DNA of 64,000 nucleotides, taken from positions 1 through 64,000 of the forward strand of contig CP051237.1 of assembly GCA_017794825.1 (NCBI GenBank), in the 5' to 3' direction. The DNA is from Pararhizobium sp. (lineage in GTDB: Bacteria; Pseudomonadota; Alphaproteobacteria; Rhizobiales; Rhizobiaceae). Positions 33,464-42,178 of the stretch are shown here, piece after piece (position 1 is the first letter of the stretch; the number at the start of each line of letters is the position of its first letter). The translations under genes were made by a program, and so were the position numbers. The notes beneath the pieces are model-generated. The model saw only the letters and a list, made by a program, of their open reading frames with translations. It had not been told where the DNA came from and did not search any database.

Positions 33464-34315
33464 TCACGCGCCGACAGGAACGTCGAGGTTCAGTATCCGT
33501 ATGGCGTTGGCGCCCAGCAAGCCGTCCATCGCCTCTTCGGAAATATCGAGCGCCCTGACTTCGCTGATCGACTGGCCGAGTTCCTGCACTGGCCAGTCAG
33601 TTCCCCACATGACCTTCTTCAATCCGTCCTTGTTCGCGATGGACGGTCGGGAAAGGTAATCGACGAAATGCGGCGACCAGGAAGATGGCGGGTGCGCGTC
33701 GGCGATGATGAAAACATTCTCATAGGACATCGCCGCGCTCGTCATTTCGAAATCGAACGGGATCCCGATATGCAGTCCGATCAGCTTGAGCTCCGGAAAA
33801 TCGAACGCCGCGTCCTCGATCCAGCTCGGGCGGCCGCAAAGCTTGCCGCCGGAGCGCGGCGACTGCCGTCCGACCTGCAGCGTGATCGGCACGTCCAGTT
33901 CGCAGCATTTGGCGTAGATCGGCCAGTAGGCGCGATCGTTGATCGGCAGGCCGAACCAGTGCGGATAGACGTGCACGCCCTTGAAGCCCAGTTCCTTCAC
34001 GGCGTATTCGATATAACGCAGCGTATCCATGCCGCCGAGCGGGTTGATGCCGCACCAGCCGAAGAAGCGGTCGGGATATTTCTGCAGGACGGGATAGACC
34101 TCGTCGACATGGGTCGCCAGCAATTCGCCGTGCACGCCGTTCTGCACCACATTTGCGATAAGCCCGGCCATGGCTACGCCGTTTTCATCCATCTTCGCGA
34201 TGTAGCCTTCCGGATCGACCGGCTGCATCGTATCGCGATCGATGCCCAGAACGTCGTACAGCTTCAATTCCTTGTGCGGCTTGAAATTCACGCTCACATC
34301 GATGATCGGAGCCAT
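33464..34315 (-). CDS. Amidohydrolase-2-like TIM-barrel protein (AH3)
   Basis: A 283-residue PF04909-type protein. I chose ATG 34315 (MAPIID) with AAGGA upstream; the longer open frame overlaps the permease gene. Conserved blocks are GVHVYPHWFGLP, YAKCCELDVPITLQVG, LIGLHIGIPF, IADAHPPSSW and WGTDWPV. The N-terminal DxHxH motif is replaced by DVSVN (residues 6-10), as in AH1. It is most similar to AH1, including the GVHGE and VDEVYPVLQKYPDRFFG region. It follows an Ssu/Tau-type transporter, so its substrate is probably the imported compound or a derivative. Reaction unknown. Confidence 0.85.
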   Translation of the reverse strand: MAPIIDVSVNFKPHKELKLYDVLGIDRDTMQPVDPEGYIAKMDENGVAMAGLIANVVQNGVHGELLATHVDEVYPVLQKYPDRFFGWCGINPLGGMDTLRYIEYAVKELGFKGVHVYPHWFGLPINDRAYWPIYAKCCELDVPITLQVGRQSPRSGGKLCGRPSWIEDAAFDFPELKLIGLHIGIPFDFEMTSAAMSYENVFIIADAHPPSSWSPHFVDYLSRPSIANKDGLKKVMWGTDWPVQELGQSISEVRALDISEEAMDGLLGANAIRILNLDVPVGA

Positions 34316-34335
34316 GGTCCTTTTTTCCTCGCTTG

Positions 34336-35106
34336 CTATTTGCGGTTGGCGACAGACTCGTGCCAGGGCGTGACGAACCGGCGGAGAAACACCACCAGGA
34401 AGTACAAGACGAGGCCGAGAACGGTCAGGATGAGAATGACGGCGAACATCGCCTTCACGTCGAAGGCGTTGAGCGTGGCCACGGCCATGTAGCCGAGGCC
34501 CTGGCTGCCGCCGAGATATTCGCCGACGATGGCGCCGATGGTCGCGAGCACAATGCCGACTTCCATGCCGGTGAGGATATACGGAAGGGCGTTTGGCAGT
34601 TCGACATTGCGGAACGTCGCCCAGGCGCCGGCGTTCAGGCACTTCATGACGTCGCGGTGGCCCGGATCGACCGATTTGATGCCGAGGATGGTGTTGGTCA
34701 TGATCGGGAAGAAGGCGATGACAGCGGCCAATACGACTTTCGACGTCATGCCGAAGCCGAACCAGACGATGAACAGCGGAATGAGCGCCACTTTCGGCAT
34801 GACCTGCAGCCCGACGATCAACGGATTGAGGGCCTGTTCGAGGACGCGCACCTTGCCGAACACGCCGCCGAAAAACACGCCAAGAATAACTGCGATCACA
34901 AAGCCGGCGACGGTTTCGAAGAGCGTCACCCACATGTTCCAGTAGGTCTTCGGCTCACCGAGCAGGATGATTAGCGAATCCCAGACCTCGGCCGGCGGCG
35001 GCAGAATGAAGGGAGATACGTTGAAGGCTACCACATAGACTTCCCACAGGACAACCAGACCCACCAGAACCCCGGGCGTGATCAGCCATTTCATCTTGCC
35101 GGTCAT
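34336..35106 (-). CDS. Ssu/Tau/Thi-type ABC transporter permease
   Basis: A 256-residue inner-membrane permease of the BPD_transp_1 class used by sulfonate, taurine, nitrate and pyrimidine transporters. Six hydrophobic segments are visible. The EAA-type cytoplasmic loop that contacts the ATPase reads LNAGAWATFRNVELPNALPY near residue 165. The ATG at 35106 shares one base with the ATPase stop (TGATG). No SsuD/SsuE-type desulfonation enzyme is nearby, so sulfonate import is unlikely. Confidence 0.9.
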   Translation of the reverse strand: MTGKMKWLITPGVLVGLVVLWEVYVVAFNVSPFILPPPAEVWDSLIILLGEPKTYWNMWVTLFETVAGFVIAVILGVFFGGVFGKVRVLEQALNPLIVGLQVMPKVALIPLFIVWFGFGMTSKVVLAAVIAFFPIMTNTILGIKSVDPGHRDVMKCLNAGAWATFRNVELPNALPYILTGMEVGIVLATIGAIVGEYLGGSQGLGYMAVATLNAFDVKAMFAVILILTVLGLVLYFLVVFLRRFVTPWHESVANRK

Positions 35107-35948
35107 CACGAACCGCTCCCTTCGTCGGTGGTTTCGCCGAATGTGTCGAGACGCCGGCGCAAATCCGTTTCGATCTCCTGGAACTCCGCCGTCGACTGGA
35201 CGTAGATATCGCGCGGTCTCGCCATCGGTATGTCGCGGATCGTGTCCATGCGTCCCGGCCGCGGTGAAAGCAGGAGCACGCGATCGGCGAGGAACACGGC
35301 CTCGCGGATGGAATGAGTGACCAGGATGACAGTGCAGCCGCTGTCCATCCAGATCCGCTGCAACTCGCTGTTCATCTGATCGCGCGTCATCGCGTCGAGC
35401 GCGCCGAAGGGTTCGTCCATCAGCAGGATCTTCGGCCGGCAACTCAGGGCGCGCGCTATGGCGGCGCGCTGCCGCATTCCGCCGGACAGTTCCCGCGGCC
35501 AGCGCTTTTCAAAGCCGGTTATGCCAACCATCTCGCACAGTTCGCGCGCTCTGTCGCGACGCTCCGACTTGCCGACGCCCCTGAGCTTCAGCGGCAATGC
35601 TATGTTGTCTTCGATCGTCATCCAGGGAAACAGGTTCGCTTCCTGAAAGACCACGCCGAGTTCCGCCATCACCGCGTCATTTCGGGCGGCGTTGCGCCAC
35701 AGTGAGTTCCCTCCGACCTCAACCGTACCGCCTGTCGGCTTCTGAAGTCCGGCGATGATCCGAAGGAGTGTCGTCTTGCCGCAACCGGACGGCCCCAGAA
35801 GCACCAGGAACTCCCCGGCCGAGATCGTGAGATCTATTTCGGTCAGCGCCAGAACTTCCTGATCCTTCGTGCGGAACAGTTGTTCGATGCCGGAAAGAAC
35901 AATCCCGTCGCCCTTCAACGATCCTGCCGCGTCAGTCATGTCGGCCAT
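35106..35948 (-). CDS. Ssu/Tau/Thi-type ABC transporter ATPase
   Basis: About 280 residues from ATG 35948 (MADMTD); an ATG three codons on and an upstream in-frame start at 35996 are alternatives. Walker A is GPSGCGKTT, the Q-loop VFQEANLFPW, the signature LSGGMRQR, and Walker B LLMDEPFGALD. The start lies inside the 3' end of the isochorismatase gene, so the two are translationally coupled. It energises the permease at 34336. Confidence 0.92.
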   Translation of the reverse strand: MADMTDAAGSLKGDGIVLSGIEQLFRTKDQEVLALTEIDLTISAGEFLVLLGPSGCGKTTLLRIIAGLQKPTGGTVEVGGNSLWRNAARNDAVMAELGVVFQEANLFPWMTIEDNIALPLKLRGVGKSERRDRARELCEMVGITGFEKRWPRELSGGMRQRAAIARALSCRPKILLMDEPFGALDAMTRDQMNSELQRIWMDSGCTVILVTHSIREAVFLADRVLLLSPRPGRMDTIRDIPMARPRDIYVQSTAEFQEIETDLRRRLDTFGETTDEGSGS

Positions 35949-36528
35949 CCCGTTCGAACGCCTCTGCGGCTGATCGGAAATCGATAATTTCTGCAAATCC
36001 GAAACCCATGGTCCCTATCGAATTTTCATGACGTTGCGTGTCGAAGTCGGCGCATGCGTCCTCGACAACGCGAACGCGATAATCTCTCTGGCCGAGATCA
36101 CGCACCGTGCTCTCCACGCACATCGACGTGGTGACGCCGGCGACGAATATCTCGTTGGTTCCCCGCGCCCGAAGCAATGCTTCGAGAGGGGTGGCGTAGT
36201 GCGCGGAGAACCGCGCCTTGTCGATAATCGTGTCGCCAGGCGCCGGTTCAACCAGTTGCGAAAGCTCTTCATCGCCGCTTCCGCGTTTCAAAGCGCCGAC
36301 CTTCGCCAGATTAGGCCGCAGGGCGGAAATGAGGCGGCCGCCGTCGGAATAATCCGGTTCGAACATCATTCGGGTCCACACTACCGGCGCTCCGGCCCTG
36401 CGCGCGAGAACCGCCAGTTCGTTACAGCGACGCGCCGCATCGCTCAAACCGGCGATATCCCAGCCTTGCCGCGCCATCGATCCGTCAGGATCGCAAAAGG
36501 ACTTCTGCAGATCGATGAGCAACAGCAA
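35932..36528 (-). CDS. Isochorismatase-fold cysteine hydrolase
   Basis: A 198-residue hydrolase with a complete triad: Asp6 (LLIDLQ), Lys104 (IIDKARFSAH) and Cys137 (TTSMCVEST). No ATG fits; TTG 36528 is the best start because it leaves only the usual few residues before the first strand. It lies between the binding-protein and ATPase genes of the transporter, an unusual place for a hydrolase, and overlaps the ATPase gene. It may hydrolyse the imported compound directly. Amides or ureides are the likely substrates by family. Compare the homologues at 14146 (complete triad) and 16279 (no cysteine). Confidence 0.88.
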   Translation of the reverse strand: MLLLIDLQKSFCDPDGSMARQGWDIAGLSDAARRCNELAVLARRAGAPVVWTRMMFEPDYSDGGRLISALRPNLAKVGALKRGSGDEELSQLVEPAPGDTIIDKARFSAHYATPLEALLRARGTNEIFVAGVTTSMCVESTVRDLGQRDYRVRVVEDACADFDTQRHENSIGTMGFGFAEIIDFRSAAEAFERDGRHD

Positions 36529-36545
36529 GGAGACAGATCCAGCCG

Positions 36546-37568
36546 TCAGGAGAAGGCCATCGCACGCGCCGAGTCGTCATAGAAGTTCTTCTCTTCGAGC
36601 GGCTCGATCAGCTTCGCCTCAATCATGAGATTATAGGCCGACTCCCACTTCTCAGGGGTCGAGAACAACCGGTCGTCATACGGCGCCTGATAGTTGGTGA
36701 TGCTGTTCTTGAAGGTCGATAGGCCTTTATCGGGACGCTTGGCTTCGAAGACGTCGTATTTCTGGGACATCGACTCGATGACCGGCGCAAGGTCCTCGGC
36801 CTGCAGAAGAACGCCAAGACATTCGTGGACGCCGGCGATAAATTTGGCGATGGTTTCCTGGTTGTCCTCGTACTGCGCCTTGGACGTCATGTAGACCTGT
36901 CCCGGGCAGAGGGCGACGTCGTCGGTCGACCATGCGAAGACCGGCTGCTTGTCGACGTTGAGCTGGAAAACCGTGTCATTGGTCGCGATGAAGGCAGCGA
37001 TGCGGCCCTGCTTGACCAGTTCGAACGCAGCCGGCGCGTTGCCAACGACTTCGCGACTGACTTCATCCTTCGGTATTCCGGTGGTCGCCAGCATCATGTC
37101 GAGGATATTTTCGACGGCGCCGCCGGCCGAAACGATACCGATCGTCTTGCCAGCCATGTCCTCGGGCGTCTTGATAGGCGCGTCTTCGGCGCTGATGACG
37201 AAGAACAGGTCGCGCTGGTAGATTTCGGCGACCGCGACGACAGACGGATCCGTCGCATAGGCCTTGATCAGGTCCGTGCCGCCAGTGCGCGACAGCAAGG
37301 CGTTGCTTGCGGTAACCTGCTGAACGGCCATGGCCGATCCGCGTCCGCCCTCGATGGTTACGTCGAGACCGTGTTTCTTGAAAATGCCGCTCGTGTCGGC
37401 GTACATCGTCTCGGCAAAGCCGATCAGATACCCGAAAGGCGTCAGGTAGGTCATCTTTGTCAGATCCTGCGCAAACGCCTTTCCGGCGAAACCGGGAAGC
37501 AGCGACGCTGCGCCCAGCGCCTGGGCGCCTGCAAGGAAAGACCGACGGTTGATTTCGAAATTAGCCAT
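36546..37568 (-). CDS. Ssu/Tau/Thi5-type periplasmic binding protein with Tat signal
   Basis: A 340-residue periplasmic-binding-fold II protein (NMT1/SsuA type). The twin-arginine signal NRRSFLAGAQALGAASLLPG spans residues 7-26, with cleavage expected after AFA (residue 33). The mature protein has the typical GIFKKHGLDVTIEGG region near 60. A Tat signal suggests folding or cofactor binding in the cytoplasm. It follows the ADC-fold gene by 16 bases and begins the transporter part of the operon. Confidence 0.9.
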   Translation of the reverse strand: MANFEINRRSFLAGAQALGAASLLPGFAGKAFAQDLTKMTYLTPFGYLIGFAETMYADTSGIFKKHGLDVTIEGGRGSAMAVQQVTASNALLSRTGGTDLIKAYATDPSVVAVAEIYQRDLFFVISAEDAPIKTPEDMAGKTIGIVSAGGAVENILDMMLATTGIPKDEVSREVVGNAPAAFELVKQGRIAAFIATNDTVFQLNVDKQPVFAWSTDDVALCPGQVYMTSKAQYEDNQETIAKFIAGVHECLGVLLQAEDLAPVIESMSQKYDVFEAKRPDKGLSTFKNSITNYQAPYDDRLFSTPEKWESAYNLMIEAKLIEPLEEKNFYDDSARAMAFS

Positions 37569-37584
37569 GGTTCCTCTCTCTCTT

Positions 37585-38472
37585 CTATTTTGGTTTGGAT
37601 GTGGCGTGGTTGGAATACAGATCAGGCTTGTCGCCGGATGTTGACGGAGCGTGGTAATCGTGAAGCAGACGGGCGTTTCGCCCGGTCGTCCATCCGCGTT
37701 CGAAGGAATAGCCGCCTGTCACGGTGACTTCCCCGAGTTCAGCAAGCTCCTCGTCCGGCGCCTTGCCGAAATGGAGGCTGCCGGTCCCTTCCCGGATATT
37801 CCGCGTCACAACATTGTCGAGCTGAAGTTCGAAAAGCTGTTCGAGATCATCCACGTCCGGGCTGGGGCTTGCGACATAGCGATACAGGAAGGTGGAGCCG
37901 CCATGACCCGGCAGCCGCTCAAGGGACTTCGGCTCCTCGTCGAACCGTATCGCCATCTCGACGATCGTGGCGCCATAGCGCGAGACCGTGCCGCCCAGGA
38001 CGTAAGGTCCGTTGGTGAAATGCGGATTGGCGCGTTGATGGCGGGTCCGGTCGACCTCCGCCAGTCTCTTGCTCCAGCCAAATATCGGACCCATGCCCAT
38101 CGACCAGTCGCGGTCGACCCAAACGAGCGCGCTGTAGCGGCCCAGCTTGTCGCCAAATCGGCAATAAAAGCCCAGCACACATTCATTGTAGGAAGACCGC
38201 GCCGGCGCTTTCCAGCCGTTGTCCGGATCTTCCACGCTGACCTTCGCCATTTCCGCGATCATCACCCACCCCTCACCGGAATCCAGAGGTTCAAGTCCGG
38301 GCGGCAACAGATTGGCGATCTTCTTCGGATCCGCCTTAAAAGACACGTGCAGGGAGTCACAGCTGATGTGGTGCGGCAGCGGTTCGACCAGCGCGCTGCG
38401 CCCGGTCATTGTCCGGGGCCAGGACTGGCCGCGCCAGGGCTTCATGCCTTTGCCGTGGTCGGAGACGTTCAT
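37585..38472 (-). CDS. Acetoacetate decarboxylase-fold protein
   Basis: A 295-residue ADC-superfamily protein, first gene of the operon 38472 to 32614. The Schiff-base motif appears as FGWSKR at residues 131-136, with Lys135 in the catalytic position. VWVDRDWSMGMGPIFGWSK matches the family around it. ATG 38472 is used, but ATG at codon 10 or 22 is possible since no clear ribosome-binding site is seen. It is a distant paralogue of the truncated gene at 1-760. It may be a decarboxylase, aldolase or lactonase. Site 3 lies 33 bases upstream. Confidence 0.85.
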   Translation of the reverse strand: MNVSDHGKGMKPWRGQSWPRTMTGRSALVEPLPHHISCDSLHVSFKADPKKIANLLPPGLEPLDSGEGWVMIAEMAKVSVEDPDNGWKAPARSSYNECVLGFYCRFGDKLGRYSALVWVDRDWSMGMGPIFGWSKRLAEVDRTRHQRANPHFTNGPYVLGGTVSRYGATIVEMAIRFDEEPKSLERLPGHGGSTFLYRYVASPSPDVDDLEQLFELQLDNVVTRNIREGTGSLHFGKAPDEELAELGEVTVTGGYSFERGWTTGRNARLLHDYHAPSTSGDKPDLYSNHATSKPK

Positions 38473-38504
38473 GGGCCGATTCTCACACAGGCTGCTGCAG
38501 TTCG

Positions 38505-38530
38505 CTATTGGTATATAACCATAACAATAG
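38505..38530. promoter_or_regulatory. A+T-rich inverted repeat, GntR operator candidate (site 3)
   Basis: CTATTG (38505-38510) and CAATAG (38525-38530) are outer arms of a 26-bp element, with inner TAT and ATA also symmetric. The central part contains GTATATAAC, close to the GTxTAxAC type of HutC-family sites. On the minus strand it contains TATTGTTAT, shared with sites 1 and 2. It is 33 bases upstream of the ADC-fold gene. The remaining spacer, 38531-38646, shows no clear feature. Confidence 0.6.
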
Positions 38531-38646
38531 GCATAATTTACCCTTTACCGCAAGACCAATTGAGAGGACTTCCGATAATGTGTCCGGACAAATATTCTCT
38601 GGATACCATCTTCGGGGTTTCTGGCCGAAAGTCCGACCTGAAGATG

Positions 38647-39831
38647 TCAGCCGATTTGGCCGTAGACGGCCTGGCGCATGTTGGAGCGTATGATATCCCG
38701 CTGGGGCGGCGCCTGCATCATAAGCACGGCGCACAGGTCCTCCGCGGGATCGATCCAGAAGTAGCAGCCTGAAATGCCGGCCCAGAAGAAGTCGCCGACG
38801 GATCCCGGCAGCACGTTTCCGCCAATGCGGCTGCGGACTGCAAAGCCAAGACCAAAGCCCTGCCCCATCTCCGGCGTCGGTGCCAGCGCACCGAGATTTT
38901 CCAGACACAGCCCGAATTTCACATCTCGCGGCAGGTGATCGCTGGTCATCCATTCGAGCGTCTTGCGGCCAATGATCCGTTTGCCGTCGAGTTCTCCGCC
39001 GGCAAGCAGCATCCGGGCGTAGCGCGATATATCGGCGGCGGATGCAAAGAGGCCGTGCCCGCCGGACACCCAGCCGGCTTCGTAGAAGTTTCTCGAACCG
39101 AAAACCGGAATTTCGCCGGTCACCGGATCCGGCTGCGTCTGCGCGATCCGCGCTATCTTGTCAGCGGACGGCCAGAAACCCATTGTGTCGAGCGACAGCG
39201 GACCGGCCACAATCTCCTGCACGAGGTCATCGAGGCTGCGATCCGCGACGAGTTCCAGGAGCCAGCCCAGAACATCGGTGGACATCCCGTACTCGAACGT
39301 GGAGCCGGGCTGGTAGGCAAGCGGCAGTTCCGCAACCTTGTCCAGGAGATCGCCGGATGTCTGGTCGAAATCCGACATGCCGTAGTCACGGTATTCCTTG
39401 TGTATCAGCGCATCCGAAAACTGCCCGTAGGTCAGGCCGGATGTGTGACGCAGCAGGTCGTGAACGAGAACGGGGCGCTCCGCCGGCACGCGTTTGAGAG
39501 CGCGACCCGAAGGCGTCTCGGTCTCGACGCCCACCGACAGCTTCTCGAACTGGGGAAAGTAGCGGGAAACCGGTTCGCCAAGACGCAGTTTGCCGCGCTC
39601 GACGAAATGCATGGCGATGATCGACGTCACCGTCTTGGTGATCGAGGCGATGCGGAAGATCGTGTCGTCGCGTATGGGCGAGGCCTCGCCACGATCCCGA
39701 TAGCCGCCATGCCAGCCGTAGTCCACGCCTTTCCATGTCACGATCGTCGAGGCACCCGGTATCTCGCCAGACTCTATGGCGGCGGAAAGGATGTCTTCGA
39801 ACCGCGGGAACGCCGACGACAAGGGCTCCAT
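38647..39831 (-). CDS. Serine hydrolase, class C beta-lactamase-like
   Basis: A 394-residue serine hydrolase of the beta-lactamase/esterase EstB type. The nucleophile motif SxxK is Ser63-Ile-Thr-Lys66 (IASITKTV). The second motif is Tyr181 in EYGMSTDVLG, and HTSGLTYG near 129 is also conserved in the family. No signal peptide is visible, so it is probably a cytoplasmic esterase or amidase and not a resistance enzyme. The ATG is two bases downstream of the ligase stop, making it the third gene of the operon AH4-ligase-hydrolase. Confidence 0.88.
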   Translation of the reverse strand: MEPLSSAFPRFEDILSAAIESGEIPGASTIVTWKGVDYGWHGGYRDRGEASPIRDDTIFRIASITKTVTSIIAMHFVERGKLRLGEPVSRYFPQFEKLSVGVETETPSGRALKRVPAERPVLVHDLLRHTSGLTYGQFSDALIHKEYRDYGMSDFDQTSGDLLDKVAELPLAYQPGSTFEYGMSTDVLGWLLELVADRSLDDLVQEIVAGPLSLDTMGFWPSADKIARIAQTQPDPVTGEIPVFGSRNFYEAGWVSGGHGLFASAADISRYARMLLAGGELDGKRIIGRKTLEWMTSDHLPRDVKFGLCLENLGALAPTPEMGQGFGLGFAVRSRIGGNVLPGSVGDFFWAGISGCYFWIDPAEDLCAVLMMQAPPQRDIIRSNMRQAVYGQIG

Positions 39832-39833
39832 TG

Positions 39834-41288
39834 CTACAGGTCCTCCGGCAGGGGCGGCAGTTCGGATTTGAGCACTTTTCCGGCGCTGTTGCGCGGCAGT
39901 TCGGCAAGCCGGACCAGGTCGCGCGGGATCTTGTAGGGCGCGAGCCTTTCACGGCACCAGGCGACAAGGTTATCGTCTGGAATGTCGCGGGAAAGCACGA
40001 CGTAAGCGATCACTTCCTGGCCCATTATCTTTGAAGCGCGACCGACGACCGCAGCCTCGGCGACGTCCGGATGCGACTGCAGCACAGACTCGATCTCGGC
40101 CGGGTGTATGTTGACCCCTCCCCGGATGATCATGTCCTTGGCCCGTCCCCTCAAAAAGACGTAGCCTTCCTCGTTTATCTCCGCGAGATCGCCCGGATAG
40201 AACCAACCAAGTCGGAATGCGGATTTTTCCGACGCTTCCTCCCGGTAAAAGCCGTCCGCCACCCCCGGACCTCGATAGCGCAGGTGACCGACCGCGCCAG
40301 CAGGAAGGGGTTTGTCGTCTTCATCGACCACCTCCACCTCTACCGCGAAAACAGGCAGGCCGACCGAATCCGGATAGCGGCGCTGTGTGGCTGCATCCGA
40401 ATAGGATACGCCGCCCCCCTCCGTCGAAGCGTAGTATTCCACGAAATTTTCACAGAGGCGCGCGCCGATCTCATGCCGCTCTTCGCCGGTCAGCGGCGCG
40501 CCGCTCGACAGGAGAAGGCGCAGCCGTTTCATCGGCATGATCGTTTCGTCCGGCAGGTCCAGAAGCTTGCGCAATTGCGCCGGCACCAGAAAGACGCTCG
40601 TCGCGTCGACGCGGGCAATCTCGCCCGGCAAATCCGCAACATCGAAAGGCGGCGGATACAGCACAACGGTTCCGCCGCTGAAGAGCACGGACATGGAAAA
40701 TGTGCGCCCGCCGCCGAAATAGAGCGGCGTCGCCGATACATATCGATCGGTGCTGTTCAGCCCGAAATTGATCCAGTGCGTCCAGAATCGGCGCAGCATG
40801 TGGCGATGGTCGATCCGGGGTCCTTTCGGCCGCCCGGTCGTGCCGGATGAAAGCGACAGAAGCAGCGGCAATGAGCCGTCGGGCGAATCTACAATCTCCC
40901 TCTCGACCTGCGGTGCGTCAGCCAGATCGGCCATGGTTCGGACCATGACATCAGGAATGTCCTGCTGATCGTCTTCACAGAAAACTGCTGCCGCCTCGAA
41001 ATGCCTCGCAACGCTTTGCTTCTCCGAAACCGTCCAGCGCCAGTCGATCGGCAGCGTGACGACGCCGGCGCGAGCGAACGCGTAGAGCAAGACCAGGTGA
41101 TCGGCAGTGTCGCGCAGGCAAAGTCCGGCGACATCGCCGCACTTGACGCCCAAGCCGGCCAGACCCGCCGCGGCGCTGCGCACACGCTCTGCAAATTCGC
41201 CATGGGTGATCGTCAGATCGCCGGCGATGATCGCCGGATGAAGCGGTCGCGCACGGGCATGGATTTCAAGCGCTTCCGCAAGGTTCAC
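39834..41288 (-). CDS. AMP-forming acyl-CoA synthetase
   Basis: A 484-residue ANL-superfamily ligase. The phosphate loop is LSSGTTGRPKG (near 142-152), the adenine motif YYASTEGGG (near 264), the hinge GRAKDMIIRGG (near 385), and the catalytic lysine is in NSAGKVLKSEL near the C-terminus. It therefore has all parts for acyl-AMP and acyl-CoA formation. It starts at GTG 41288, overlapping the AH4 stop by four bases. It is unrelated in detail to the PaaK-type ligase at 2802. It probably activates an acid made by AH4 or by the hydrolase downstream. Confidence 0.9.
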   Translation of the reverse strand: MNLAEALEIHARARPLHPAIIAGDLTITHGEFAERVRSAAAGLAGLGVKCGDVAGLCLRDTADHLVLLYAFARAGVVTLPIDWRWTVSEKQSVARHFEAAAVFCEDDQQDIPDVMVRTMADLADAPQVEREIVDSPDGSLPLLLSLSSGTTGRPKGPRIDHRHMLRRFWTHWINFGLNSTDRYVSATPLYFGGGRTFSMSVLFSGGTVVLYPPPFDVADLPGEIARVDATSVFLVPAQLRKLLDLPDETIMPMKRLRLLLSSGAPLTGEERHEIGARLCENFVEYYASTEGGGVSYSDAATQRRYPDSVGLPVFAVEVEVVDEDDKPLPAGAVGHLRYRGPGVADGFYREEASEKSAFRLGWFYPGDLAEINEEGYVFLRGRAKDMIIRGGVNIHPAEIESVLQSHPDVAEAAVVGRASKIMGQEVIAYVVLSRDIPDDNLVAWCRERLAPYKIPRDLVRLAELPRNSAGKVLKSELPPLPEDL

Positions 41289-42157
41289 GACGCTGCGTCC
41301 AGATTGTAGATTCGCAGCACATTGTCGCGCAGGAATTTTCGACGCGGCCCCGGGCGCAAGCCCAGATCGTCGATCTGCTTCATGGTCCTGGCGAAATCGA
41401 GCACAGGGAAGTCCGTCCCGAATATCACCTTGTCCTGCCCATAGGTGTTTATGTACTGGACGAAACTGGCCGGCCAGTAGGCGGGCGCATGCGCGTCCGA
41501 GCCGATGAAGACGTTCTCGTGCTTCCAGGCCATGGCGATCATCTCGTCCGTCCATGGAATACCGACATGTATGCCGATGAGCTTCAACTCGGGAAAGTCA
41601 CAAGCCACCGTATCGAAAGTGATCGGACGACCCACGCTGCGACGCGGGTAGCGGCGATCGTAGATGAGCGACTGGCCGACCTGCAACTGGATCGGAATTT
41701 CGAGCTCGACGCATTTCGCGTAGAACGGATAATAGCGGGCGTGATCCGGCGCGAGTTCGAACCAGTGCGGGTAGCTGTGCGCGCCGATGAAACCGTATTC
41801 GCGCACCGCGCGCTCAAGTTCGCGAACGCCGGACATGCCCTCGGTTGGATCAACGCCTGCAAGACCCAGAAACCGGTCCGGATATTTCTGCACCGCATCC
41901 GCCACAAGTCCGTACGGAACGTGATAGCAGGACGGATGGCCGAGCATGCCGACCTTGGCCGCGATCAGGAAAGCCCGCTCTATGCCGGCCTCGTCCATGC
42001 GTCCGATCATCTCTTCGAGCGATACGCCTTCGAAGGAGGCCTGATCGACCTTGACCTTGCGCCTGTAGAATTCTTCCCTGTCCGGACGCCCGCTCAGGGC
42101 CTCCCTGGTCCAGATGTTGACCACGGCGTCGATTGCGAGAAAGTCTGGCGCGTCCAC
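41285..42157 (-). CDS. Amidohydrolase-2-like TIM-barrel protein (AH4)
   Basis: A 290-residue PF04909-type protein. GTG 42157 is preferred because GGAGG lies four bases upstream; a TTG at 42172 would place the ribosome-binding site inside the gene. Conserved blocks are GAHSYPHWFELAP, YAKCVELEIPIQLQVG, LIGIHVGIPWTDEMI, GSDAH and FGTDFPV. The N-terminal motif is DAVVN (about residues 10-14) in place of DxHxH. It is a close paralogue of AH2 (11511). It heads an operon with an acyl-CoA synthetase and a serine hydrolase. Site 4 lies just upstream. Confidence 0.85.
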   Translation of the reverse strand: MDAPDFLAIDAVVNIWTREALSGRPDREEFYRRKVKVDQASFEGVSLEEMIGRMDEAGIERAFLIAAKVGMLGHPSCYHVPYGLVADAVQKYPDRFLGLAGVDPTEGMSGVRELERAVREYGFIGAHSYPHWFELAPDHARYYPFYAKCVELEIPIQLQVGQSLIYDRRYPRRSVGRPITFDTVACDFPELKLIGIHVGIPWTDEMIAMAWKHENVFIGSDAHAPAYWPASFVQYINTYGQDKVIFGTDFPVLDFARTMKQIDDLGLRPGPRRKFLRDNVLRIYNLDAAS

Positions 42158-42178
42158 ATTGCCTCCGATCAATATTTA

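Noticed and set aside
34336..37568. Sulfonate or taurine utilisation operon
   Set aside because: The transporter is of the Ssu/Tau type, but no SsuD, SsuE or TauD-type enzyme is present. The neighbours are an isochorismatase homologue, an amidohydrolase-like gene and an ADC-fold gene.
38647..39831. Beta-lactamase resistance gene
   Set aside because: There is no signal peptide, and the EstB-like motifs and the operon with AH4 and an acyl-CoA ligase favour an esterase or amidase.
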